Below the pieces are notes generated by a model. The model was not told the DNA's origin, did no database searches, and saw nothing but the letters and a program-made list of their open reading frames with translations. Positions 1 through 5,071 of a stretch of 5,682 bases of DNA are shown one piece after another. How positions within the stretch are numbered: position 1 is the first letter of the stretch; every line of letters begins with the position of its first letter. The DNA comes from Clostridiales bacterium (lineage in GTDB: Bacteria > Bacillota > Clostridia > Lachnospirales > Lachnospiraceae): NCBI GenBank assembly GCA_020859965.1, contig JAJBVF010000179.1:1-5682 (forward strand), written 5' to 3'. The position numbers and the translations under genes were made by a program.

Positions 1-15
1 CCGTGGCATCAAACT

Positions 16-52
16 CAGGGGTGACATCAGGGGGTGACATCAGGGGTGACAT
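16..52 (+). repeat. Three tandem iteron-like repeats CAGGGGTGACAT
   Basis: Three head-to-tail copies of CAGGGGTGACAT lie at 16-27, 28-40 (one extra G) and 41-52. They are perfect apart from the inserted G, and a partial copy (GGCATCA) lies just upstream, so the array may begin before the window. Short tandem repeats of this kind, close to an AT-rich tract and upstream of a primase/helicase gene, are typical of plasmid or island origins, where a Rep protein binds them. The repeats are seen directly. The origin role is inferred, and no Rep initiator is visible in the window. Confidence 0.7.
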
Positions 53-227
53 CAAAATTCCAACTTTTTTTGGCAGATCCGCCGTATCTTCAATGATTTC
101 AATGGCTTCCAACTTTTTTGGAATTGGAATCAAAATCGAAAATTTTTCTTAACGATATCAAGGGTTTAACCCCCGATTCCAACATTCCAAAAAATTTCCC
201 AGGGAGAGAGGCCCTGTAAGGGGGTCC

Positions 228-258
228 AAAGTTTTGTTCCTGTCAGGAACAAAATTTT
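228..258. terminator. Long AT-rich hairpin, terminator or operator
   Basis: An 11-bp perfect inverted repeat (TTTTGTTCCTG at 232-242, CAGGAACAAAA at 244-254, one central base) extends by a G-T wobble and three A-T pairs to 228-258. The plus-strand 3' side reads into TTTTT (255-259), which fits an intrinsic terminator for rightward transcription, but the stem is AT-rich. It could equally be a dyad operator or an origin structure. The structure is seen; the role is open. Confidence 0.45.
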
Positions 259-291
259 TAGGGGTCAATATTATTGAGAGTAAAAGTTGAA

Positions 292-319
292 TGGAATAAT
301 TGGAATAATTGGAATTAAT
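292..319 (+). repeat. Tandem TGGAATAAT repeats
   Basis: TGGAATAAT occurs at 292-300 and 301-309, followed by the close variant TGGAATTAAT at 310-319. The set is head to tail with a 9-bp period and runs straight into the A/T tract. Each unit contains the TGGAAT core of the heptamer cluster, so these are probably phased binding sites at the edge of a melting region. Confidence 0.6.
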
Positions 320-377
320 TATATATATTATATTTATTATATTATTATTATCTTATCTTATCTTATCATAATATTTA
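313..377. other. AT-rich tract, candidate DNA unwinding element and origin
   Basis: These 65 bases contain only four C residues (352, 357, 362, 367) and no G. They include runs of TTAT/ATTA and three tandem TCTTA units (351-365). They sit directly after the TGGAATAAT repeats and downstream of the tandem iteron-like units. Iterons followed by an AT-rich segment are the usual arrangement of a plasmid-type origin, where the AT tract melts first. The composition is seen; the origin call is an inference. No DnaA box was assigned. Confidence 0.5.
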
Positions 378-391
378 CTTTTTTCTCTCTC

Positions 392-496
392 ATGCAACTT
401 TCGTGCCAACTCGATTTTTGATTCCAATTCTTGATTACAACTTTGCCTGTGCGAGGAGGGAAGTTGGAATTTAGCCTTATGCAACTTTCGTGCCAA
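392..496 (+). repeat. 18-bp direct repeat pair
   Basis: ATGCAACTTTCGTGCCAA is present perfectly at 392-409 and 479-496, 87 bp apart. Between them lie an ATTCCAA/TTGGAAT inverted pair (421-427, 464-470) and a purine-rich GAGGAGGG (453-460) that resembles a ribosome binding site. No convincing gene follows, although weak frames with TTG (464) or ATG (479) starts exist. The pair may be duplicated binding sites or the remains of a duplication. Confidence 0.6.
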
Positions 497-511
497 TGCC
501 TGCGGCAGGCT

Positions 512-560
512 GCAAGGCTAACCTCAATCGCCGTGCTCAAACGCCGCAAGGCTAACCTCA
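512..560 (+). repeat. 15-bp direct repeat within mosaic-repeat segment
   Basis: GCAAGGCTAACCTCA occurs at 512-526 and 546-560. The second copy belongs to a longer module, TGCTCAAACGCCGCAA (534-549), which recurs exactly at 5455-5470 as the start of the last gene, and in diverged form near 735-751. The palindrome GCCTGCGGCAGGC (498-510) and a T8-CTTGGCTT motif (573-588) flank it. The segment looks like assembled short dispersed repeats rather than coding sequence. Confidence 0.55.
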
Positions 561-616
561 TCGGCTCTGTTATTTTTTTTCTTGGCTTTGTTTTCAAATT
601 CACCTGTGCATGGCGA

Positions 617-648
617 ATTCGTAATAGATATCAATAGCAATTACGAAT
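617..648. promoter_or_regulatory. Operator-like inverted repeat ATTCGTAAT
   Basis: ATTCGTAAT (617-625) and ATTACGAAT (640-648) form a perfect 9-bp inverted repeat separated by 14 bp. The 8-bp core TTCGTAAT recurs at 782-789 over the -10 region of the promoter in front of the helix-turn-helix gene. Three copies of one 8-mer within about 170 bp upstream of a DNA-binding protein gene suggest that this protein binds them and controls its own operon. The motif is seen; the binding protein is inferred. Confidence 0.55.
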
Positions 649-762
649 GGAGTACCTATTGCTTGACATTTCTATCGTCACATCATAACAAACCTACCAA
701 CAGGGTGGCGCAGATTTTTTTCTTGGCTTGTCCCCTTCTCAAACGCCGAAGGGCTTGGCCCC

Positions 763-791
763 TTGACATTAACACAATTACTTCGTAATAA
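763..791 (+). promoter_or_regulatory. Sigma70-type promoter of the HTH gene, overlapped by an operator half-site
   Basis: A perfect -35 TTGACA (763-768) is followed after 17 bp by TAATAA (786-791) as a moderate -10. The start of transcription would fall near 798. The short inverted repeat ATTAC-TTC-GTAAT (777-789), which includes TTCGTAAT, overlaps the -10, as expected for a repressed promoter. A second TTGACA lies at 663-668 but lacks a good -10. Confidence 0.5.
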
Positions 792-821
792 AACGCTATG
801 AATAACAATATGGAGGCACAA

Positions 822-1172
822 ATGAAAATGTTTCACAATGAACGCGAGGCGTATCTTTTCGGGCAGCAGCAAACAAGCCTTATCCCAGAGCCGTTTCGCC
901 GGGCCTTTTTACAGGGCGTGCGAGACAAGGCATATAGGGGGAAGGCGCTGCAGGGAGGCTTCCTGGACCCGGAGGTTGAGGGCGCGTATAATAAGCTTCT
1001 TTCAGCCTATAAAACTAAAGCGGCAATTGCGAGAGTTTTAGAAATGAATCCGTCAAACCTCCACAGCTATATTACAGGGCAGGCCTCCATCGGCCCTAGG
1101 GTTAAAGAAAAGTTTTTGTCCGCCGCGGCTGCCGTACCTGCGGTAGGCCAAGGGTTGCCTGCAGCAGGCTAG
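822..1172 (+). CDS. Small helix-turn-helix DNA-binding protein (Cro/XRE-like)
   Basis: This 116-aa protein carries a likely helix-turn-helix in its C-terminal half, about residues 65-98. The pattern (KTKAAIARVL, then NPSNLHSYITG, then VKEKFL) matches the Cro/XRE style, in which the recognition helix is followed by a short G-containing turn. The N-terminal half is charged and not recognised. The start at 822 is preferred because GGAGG (812-816) lies 5 bp upstream; in-frame ATGs at 798 and 810 lack a ribosome binding site, and 798 lies almost at the predicted transcription start. The last 13 or so residues (AVPAVGQGLPAAG) are low complexity and are encoded by the first copy of a 74-bp tandem repeat, so the original C-terminus may have been replaced. 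Operator-like sites upstream suggest autoregulation, with the large primase/helicase gene downstream in the same operon. It could instead be a replication or copy-number regulator. Confidence 0.7.
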   Translation: MKMFHNEREAYLFGQQQTSLIPEPFRRAFLQGVRDKAYRGKALQGGFLDPEVEGAYNKLLSAYKTKAAIARVLEMNPSNLHSYITGQASIGPRVKEKFLSAAAAVPAVGQGLPAAG

Positions 1173-1276
1173 TTGAATTTTTTCTTGGTTTATTGGAGGT
1201 GCCTGCCGTACCTGCGGTAGGCCAAGGGTTGCCTGCAGCAGGCTAGGTGAATTTTTTCTTGGTTTATTGGAGGTGC
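1129..1276 (+). repeat. 74-bp tandem duplication between HTH gene and primase gene
   Basis: Positions 1129-1202 and 1203-1276 are two head-to-tail 74-bp copies that differ at one base (T1173 versus G1247). Each holds a TACC-TGC-GGTA dyad, the palindrome GCCTGCAGCAGGC (1157-1169, 1231-1243), TTTTTTCTTGG and TATTGGAGGT. Copy 1 encodes the tail and stop of the upstream gene. Copy 2 supplies the ribosome binding site of the downstream gene. A single mismatch suggests recent duplication or homogenisation. Confidence 0.9.
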
Positions 1277-1283
1277 CTGCGGC

Positions 1284-4217
1284 ATGTCCTCATATTCTGT
1301 AGCCCACGAAGGGATGAGAGAGTATTTCCTTCTTCCCCCGTCCAAGGAGGCGGTACTCTCTTTTTTGAACGAAAGCGGCGTACTGACTGCTGATTTATCC
1401 TTGGCTACCCTTGTCCGTTGCCCCTCCGCGCTCCACCCCGCAGCAAACGGGAAGAACGCGGCCTATATGGTCTGGCAGAACGACCCCAGTTTCTTCCTTG
1501 GCTGGTATCAGGTTCATGATGCCGCGACCGGCACGGTTTGGTTCACCACAAAAAAACCAAAAAGCTGGACCGACGGGGAGCGCGCCTGGGTTAGGTCGAG
1601 GAAAAAAGCCCTCGCGGCGATCAAGCAACAAAAACATCAAGAAGCATTGCGCGCCGTAACGGAGTTTTACGCGCGGTTGCGGACAAGTGGCGACAATCAC
1701 CCATACCTTCGGGCGAAACATGTGCGGCCGCATCCCGCTTTTCGCCTCTATACCGACGGGGACTCTGATTCTTTTCCTTGGCTTAATAACAGCCTTATCG
1801 TCCCGTATTTTGACATTGACGGGAACCTCATGACATTGCAATCCAGCGCGTGGGAAGAAAACCTGTGGGGCAAAAAGTACCTATACCCCGGCGCATCAAA
1901 AACCGCGGCCTCGCTTCTTTTTGAGCCCGAGCGCGCCGATGGTGTAAAAAAAACCGTGGGGATAGCCGAGGGTTTCGCCACGGCTGATTCGTTCGCCCGC
2001 GCCATGGATTTCCCATGTTTCGCCGCGATAGACGGCGGCAATATGTCTGCGGTTGCGGCCGCCTTGCGCTCTCACCCCCGGTACAAGGACTACCGCATTA
2101 TTATTGCCGCGGATAATGATATTGAGGACCCGCAAAATCCCGGGCTCGCCTATGCCTTGAAAGCCGCCTCTTCCGCAAAAACGGAAAACATTGCCGTTCC
2201 CGTCCATGGGAACGTGTCCGTTGATTTCAACGACCTCTACAATCGTGGCGGCGATGACCTTGTTCGTCTCCACGCTTCTTTCCCAAAGACTCCCCAAAAT
2301 GTTAAAGCCCTCGCCTGCGGCGGGCGCGCCGGCGGCGGGCTTCAAACCCCAGCGGAGACTGAACAAGAGAAGCAGCCCGAATTTTGCAACCTTGACGAGC
2401 CGCCTGTTTTTCCTCTTGGCTTATACCGCGTTTCATACACAAATCAGGGGGTTATTGCCTCGGCTGAGCGGATAGGAAGCCGCCTGGACGTTTTGGGACT
2501 CACCTATTCCGAGGAAGGCGAGTTTGGGCGTCTGGTTGAATATGTCGACAACAAAGGGCGAACGGTGAAAAAGATTGTTCCCGAGTCCGCGCTTAAGCAG
2601 CCAGGAAGCGCCGCAACGCTATATTATCTTCCTGGCTACGGAACTGTGCGAAATTGCCAAAAATACATTCCGGCATACATAAACGATACGCCTTTTTCAG
2701 AAGAATATACAATTTTAACAAGTACCGGCTGGAGAAAAGAGGGCGATACGCGCTTTTTCGCTCTTCCCGGCGATACAGTAAAGCTGGGAGAAAAAATCTT
2801 TATGCACGAGACAGACGCTGAATCGGATATTTTCTTCACCAAGCGCGGAACGCTTAAGGGCTGGCAAGATACGGTTTGCGCCCTGTCTTCCGGCAACCCC
2901 CACCTCATTTTGGCGTTAACGGAGGCTTTAGCCGCTCCTTTGCGCGGCTATCTTGGGGAGAAAATGTTCGCCGGCTGGAATATTGTCGGTAGTCACCAAA
3001 TAGGCAAAACCCTCTGCCTACAAGCAGGCGCAAGCTGTTATGGCCGTGGAACCACCAAGGAGATTGAAAATGTAGGGCACCCCGAGGGCGCGGTAATGAA
3101 GTGGTCCGCGACAAAAAACGGTGTTGAGCGAATTTGCCACGCGAACAACCACCTTTGTTTGTTTTTGGATGAGCTTGGGGAAATGGCTATAGAAGACCCC
3201 GTCGGCTTTTCTGCGGCTATCTATATGATTATGAACGGTGAGGGGAAGCGGCGAATGGACAAGGACACTAACGCCCGCCCTGTTCTTTTTTGGCGAGTAA
3301 GCGTGTTCACGGCTTCCGAAGCCAGTTTGGCGTCCTATTTAACGGCTAAGAACTTGCGGGTTTACAGCGGCCAGGAAAGCCGGATTTATGATATTCCCGC
3401 TGCTCAATCGCCGCAAGGGCTTAAGGAAGCCGCAGGCATTTTTGAAGACCTTCACGGGCTGAGGACCTTGTCTGAGTTCGGCAAAGCCATGGGAGACGCC
3501 GTGAAAGAAAATTACGGGCACGCCCTGCCGCTTTTCCTTGGCTTTCTCGCCGAACACGGGGTCCCCGCGAACCTTTATCAAGAATATTTGTCTCGCGAGG
3601 CCGTCCTTAATTTTTTCCAAATCGCGCAAGACGCGCCTCACGACCAAATTTTAATGGCGACCAAGCTGGGCGTGAACCGCCTGGCCCTGCACCTGGGCAT
3701 TGCCGCCGGCATTTTCCCATGGAACCAGGAAAAGGAAGAAGCAGCCCTTAAGCGGGTGTTTCTTCTTTGGCTTGACCAGTTTGATGAAAAGGGGAAGGCC
3801 TTGCGCTCTGAAACGCGAAAAATTCTCGACCACTGGGAAGCCTTTTTGCTGCAAAATTTGGGATTGTTCATTTCTAACGACAACGACCTCCCGAAAAAGG
3901 ACGCTGTAGGCATATATCGCACTTTTGGCAAACCTGATAAACCCGATAGGGATGAATATTGCGTTTTCACAAGTGTGTTTAAAGAAAACTGCCTAGACCC
4001 GCGACAATATAAGCGGGAACTTAAGGTACTGAGAGATGCGGGAATGTTTTTGTCATCAGCGCAAAAAGGCAGGGGGTTTGCCACAAGGGTGGCGATTCCG
4101 GGGAGAAAAGACAGCGCGGATTGTTTTCTTTTGTGCCTGCGGCAGGGCGACGAGGAAACCCTCAATCCGGATTCCTTCCCCGAGCCGGATGAAAATATGG
4201 ACGATTTACCCTTTTAA
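1284..4217 (+). CDS. Toprim primase-like / DUF927 ATPase fusion, replication protein
   Basis: This 977-aa protein joins a primase-type N-terminus to a DUF927 P-loop ATPase. It probably primes and unwinds DNA for replication of the element. Residues about 45-95 resemble the region preceding Toprim in P4/plasmid-type primases. Residues 165-325 form the Toprim domain, with the acidic Glu229 (GIAEGFATA) and the DND triad 277-279. A low-complexity linker (about 335-370) follows, then DUF927 from about 376, with Walker A GSHQIGKT (569-576) and Walker B LFLDE (626-630). Residues after about 780 are a less recognisable C-terminal region ending in an acidic tail. GGAGGT (1269-1274), 9 bp upstream, fixes the start. 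The linker and the stretch around residue 950 are encoded partly by dispersed short repeats, which suggests repeats inserted in frame. Family membership is recognised from motifs. Actual primase activity is inferred and could be lost. Confidence 0.88.
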   Translation: MSSYSVAHEGMREYFLLPPSKEAVLSFLNESGVLTADLSLATLVRCPSALHPAANGKNAAYMVWQNDPSFFLGWYQVHDAATGTVWFTTKKPKSWTDGERAWVRSRKKALAAIKQQKHQEALRAVTEFYARLRTSGDNHPYLRAKHVRPHPAFRLYTDGDSDSFPWLNNSLIVPYFDIDGNLMTLQSSAWEENLWGKKYLYPGASKTAASLLFEPERADGVKKTVGIAEGFATADSFARAMDFPCFAAIDGGNMSAVAAALRSHPRYKDYRIIIAADNDIEDPQNPGLAYALKAASSAKTENIAVPVHGNVSVDFNDLYNRGGDDLVRLHASFPKTPQNVKALACGGRAGGGLQTPAETEQEKQPEFCNLDEPPVFPLGLYRVSYTNQGVIASAERIGSRLDVLGLTYSEEGEFGRLVEYVDNKGRTVKKIVPESALKQPGSAATLYYLPGYGTVRNCQKYIPAYINDTPFSEEYTILTSTGWRKEGDTRFFALPGDTVKLGEKIFMHETDAESDIFFTKRGTLKGWQDTVCALSSGNPHLILALTEALAAPLRGYLGEKMFAGWNIVGSHQIGKTLCLQAGASCYGRGTTKEIENVGHPEGAVMKWSATKNGVERICHANNHLCLFLDELGEMAIEDPVGFSAAIYMIMNGEGKRRMDKDTNARPVLFWRVSVFTASEASLASYLTAKNLRVYSGQESRIYDIPAAQSPQGLKEAAGIFEDLHGLRTLSEFGKAMGDAVKENYGHALPLFLGFLAEHGVPANLYQEYLSREAVLNFFQIAQDAPHDQILMATKLGVNRLALHLGIAAGIFPWNQEKEEAALKRVFLLWLDQFDEKGKALRSETRKILDHWEAFLLQNLGLFISNDNDLPKKDAVGIYRTFGKPDKPDRDEYCVFTSVFKENCLDPRQYKRELKVLRDAGMFLSSAQKGRGFATRVAIPGRKDSADCFLLCLRQGDEETLNPDSFPEPDENMDDLPF

Positions 4218-4250
4218 CGCGCAAACGCCGTGAGGCTAAAGGAGACCGTC

Positions 4251-4409
4251 ATGTTTAAACGTGCTTGCAGCAGGCTTGGGTTAATTTTTTTCCTTGGCTT
4301 GCTGCCGCAGGCTTGCTGCCGCAGGCTTGCTGCCGCAGGCTTTTTTCCTTACGGCCTGGACAAGTCGCCTCCCACGCGGAGGCGTGGATTGAAACTTTCC
4401 CTTGGCTAA
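4251..4409 (+). CDS. Possible 52-aa exported peptide overlapping the CRISPR repeat
   Basis: An ATG at 4251 follows a strong ribosome binding site (AAAGGAGA, 4238-4245) by a good distance and opens a 52-codon frame. The N-terminus is basic then hydrophobic (KRACSRLGLIFFLGLLPQAC), like a short signal or lipoprotein leader, though the residues before Cys22 are not a proper lipobox. The rest is encoded by three 14-bp repeats and then by the solitary CRISPR repeat (SPPTRRRGLK), so it is hard to see a conserved protein there. Its first codons resemble the upstream frame at 4455 (FKRAC in both). It may be a true small gene into which repeats were inserted, a leader peptide, or chance. I do not recognise a family. 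Confidence 0.3.
   Translation: MFKRACSRLGLIFFLGLLPQACCRRLAAAGFFPYGLDKSPPTRRRGLKLSLG
4297..4342 (+). repeat. 14-bp unit GCTTGCTGCCGCAG repeated three times
   Basis: GCTTGCTGCCGCAG occurs perfectly at 4297-4310, 4311-4324 and 4325-4338, with GCTT of a fourth unit. Each unit can fold as GCTTGC-TGCC-GCAGGC, a six-pair stem with one G-T wobble, giving a row of small hairpins. The unit is a relative of the GCCTGC-N-GCAGGC palindromes found through the window. Perfect identity points to recent slippage or expansion. Confidence 0.9.
4325..4346 (+). terminator. Intrinsic terminator-like hairpin plus T6
   Basis: The last 14-bp unit folds as GCTTGC (4325-4330), loop TGCC, GCAGGC (4335-4340), and is followed at once by TTTTTT (4341-4346). 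This fits a rho-independent terminator for the large replication gene and the short frame after it. Neighbouring repeats could form competing hairpins. If it works, the CRISPR repeat just downstream would need read-through or its own promoter. Confidence 0.45.
4364..4395 (+). CRISPR. Solitary CRISPR repeat, subtype I-C type
   Basis: These 32 bp have the length and layout of a subtype I-C repeat: they begin GTCGCC and end GTGGATTGAAAC, with a 7-bp perfect stem CGCCTCC (4366-4372) / GGAGGCG (4378-4384) around the loop CACGC. The T4370-A4380 pair would be a compensated change relative to the C-G pair I remember from Desulfovibrio I-C repeats. No second repeat lies within normal spacer distance; the best downstream trace (ending ATTCAAAC at 4467) matches poorly. 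There are no cas genes or leader in the window, so this is not a standard array. Solitary repeat units on phages and plasmids can be transcribed as RNA anti-CRISPRs that capture Cas proteins. Here, expression from the plus strand is unproven. Alternatives are a remnant of a host array or a one-guide mini-array. Confidence 0.85.
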
Positions 4410-4428
4410 AAAATATTTCCCGAAGGGC

Positions 4429-4456
4429 TTGACAATGCCTGACGCCGGAGTTAAAT
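4429..4456 (+). promoter_or_regulatory. Promoter for the small-gene cluster
   Basis: TTGACA (4429-4434) is followed after 16 bp by TTAAAT (4451-4456), which matches four of six -10 positions. Transcription would start near 4463, after the ATG at 4455, and this supports the start at 4497 for the next gene. The -35 is part of a dispersed motif, CCGAAGGGCTTG (4420-4431), that also occurs at 747-758 just before the other TTGACA promoter. Confidence 0.45.
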
Positions 4457-4496
4457 GATATTCAAACGCGCTTGCCGCGGCATAGGGGGTGTTACT

Positions 4497-4676
4497 ATGA
4501 TTGGTTGGATTTTGCTTGTTTCTGCGCCATTCGTGATAGGCGTGCTCTTGGCGGGAGGAACGGTGTTGGAAGGTATCGGCCTTTTCTTTGGCTTATCCGT
4601 GGCCCTAGTCCTATTCAAGGGTATTCTCGGCGCTATCATGCAAGCCAGGGAAGATAATGCCTGCAGCAGGCCATAG
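4497..4676 (+). CDS. Small two-helix membrane protein
   Basis: This 59-aa protein has two hydrophobic segments, about residues 2-20 (IGWILLVSAPFVIGVLLAG) and 26-48 (GIGLFFGLSVALVLFKG and following), then a short charged tail, so it should sit in the inner membrane. The start at 4497 follows AGGGGGT (4484-4490); an in-frame ATG at 4455 with GGAG (4447-4450) would add 14 residues. The promoter at 4429-4456 favours 4497. The last residues (NACSRP) and stop come from the palindrome GCCTGCAGCAGGC (4659-4671). The gene lies between the CRISPR repeat and a second membrane protein gene. I do not recognise a family. Roles such as holin-like, toxin or conjugation accessory protein cannot be told apart from the sequence. 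Confidence 0.6.
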   Translation: MIGWILLVSAPFVIGVLLAGGTVLEGIGLFFGLSVALVLFKGILGAIMQAREDNACSRP

Positions 4677-4686
4677 GAAAGTTGAA

Positions 4687-4722
4687 TTTTTTTCTTGGCT
4701 TGCTGAAATTTTTTCTTGGTTT
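4687..4722 (+). repeat. Two copies of TTTTTTCTTGG(C/T)TT
   Basis: TTTTTTTCTTGGCTT (4687-4701) and TTTTTTCTTGGTTT (4709-4722) stand 22 bp apart in the spacer. The same motif appears at 573-588, 715-729, 1178-1191, 1252-1265 and 4285-4300 (with CC). It is followed by TTAAAGCCCTCGC, which also occurs at 2304-2316 inside the linker of the large gene. The role is unknown; it often stands close upstream of a ribosome binding site. Confidence 0.7.
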
Positions 4723-4759
4723 AAAGCCCTCGCGGCGACTGAGCGAAAGGAGAATTGAC

Positions 4760-5071
4760 ATGTCTAAAACAGCCCATGAGATTCGGATGGAAAAGTTGCA
4801 GAATTGGGAAATGCAGGAAATGACCAACAGGCACAAGAGCAAGGAGGCGTGGACGCTCTGTGGCATCTCTCTTGGGGTGTCGCTCCTGCTCTATCCTCTG
4901 TTCAATCTCGGCCTGGGAGACGGCCTGGAATGCCTGATGATGATCCTCTTTGTGATTTGTGGACACGTTTTCGTTATTAACATCGCGCGGATACTGCAGC
5001 TTGAGAAGGATGAAGAACAGCGTAGGGCTGAGATGGACCTGCTGACTGAGCTGGATAACCACGATGTGTAA
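4760..5071 (+). CDS. Small membrane protein with cytoplasmic coiled tail
   Basis: This 103-aa protein has a polar, charged N-terminus (residues 1-29), two hydrophobic segments (about 31-50 and 56-77) and a strongly charged helical tail (about 80-98, LEKDEEQRRAEMDLLTE) likely to form a coiled coil. The topology suggests an inner-membrane hairpin with both ends in the cytoplasm. The start at 4760 follows AAAGGAGAA (4746-4754) at a good distance. An in-frame upstream ATG at 4682 would add 26 residues encoded by dispersed repeats (FFLGL twice), so it is unlikely. The stop overlaps the next gene's start. I do not recognise a family. Similar small membrane proteins occur in phage and conjugative element accessory regions. 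Confidence 0.75.
   Translation: MSKTAHEIRMEKLQNWEMQEMTNRHKSKEAWTLCGISLGVSLLLYPLFNLGLGDGLECLMMILFVICGHVFVINIARILQLEKDEEQRRAEMDLLTELDNHDV

Larger units (their letters stand above)
57..470. repeat. Cluster of nine ATTCCAA / TTGGAAT heptamers
   Basis: The heptamer ATTCCAA occurs at 57-63, 176-182, 184-190 and 421-427. Its complement TTGGAAT occurs at 118-124, 124-130, 300-306, 309-315 and 464-470. A tenth, imperfect copy at 107-112 forms a hairpin with 118-123. I found no exact copy outside this region. Nine exact copies in about 415 bp is far above chance even for AT-rich DNA, so this is probably a protein-binding site array, most likely for replication initiation or partition. The protein that would bind it is not identified. 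Confidence 0.6.

Noticed and set aside
358..603. 81-codon minus-strand frame
   Set aside because: It lies in the origin-like, repeat-rich region, is repeat-derived and lacks a supported start.
431..637. 68-codon plus-strand frame, with possible TTG (464) or ATG (479) starts after GAGGAGGG
   Set aside because: It is composed almost wholly of dispersed repeats (18-bp repeat, GCCTGCGGCAGGC, CTCAAACGCCGCAA, TTTTTCTTGGCTT) and has no recognisable protein pattern. At most it is a decayed gene.
663..691. Second promoter from TTGACA at 663-668
   Set aside because: No acceptable -10 lies at 16-18 bp (TAACAA is the best), and no gene starts close downstream.
1896..2366. 156-codon minus-strand frame inside the large gene
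   Set aside because: It is a shadow of the Toprim region, whose plus-strand motifs are clear. It shows no domain of its own.
3638..4165. 175-codon minus-strand frame inside the large gene
   Set aside because: It is antisense to the C-terminal part of the large gene, with an unusual composition (Ser/Arg-rich) and no upstream signals.
4436..4467. Possible degenerate second CRISPR repeat ending ATTCAAAC
   Set aside because: Only about 12 of 32 positions match, the stem is lost, and the spacing is off. The similarity is limited to the last few bases.
4682..4759. Upstream extension of the 103-aa membrane protein
   Set aside because: These 26 codons are two copies of the TTTTTTCTTGG motif, while a much better ribosome binding site precedes the ATG at 4760.
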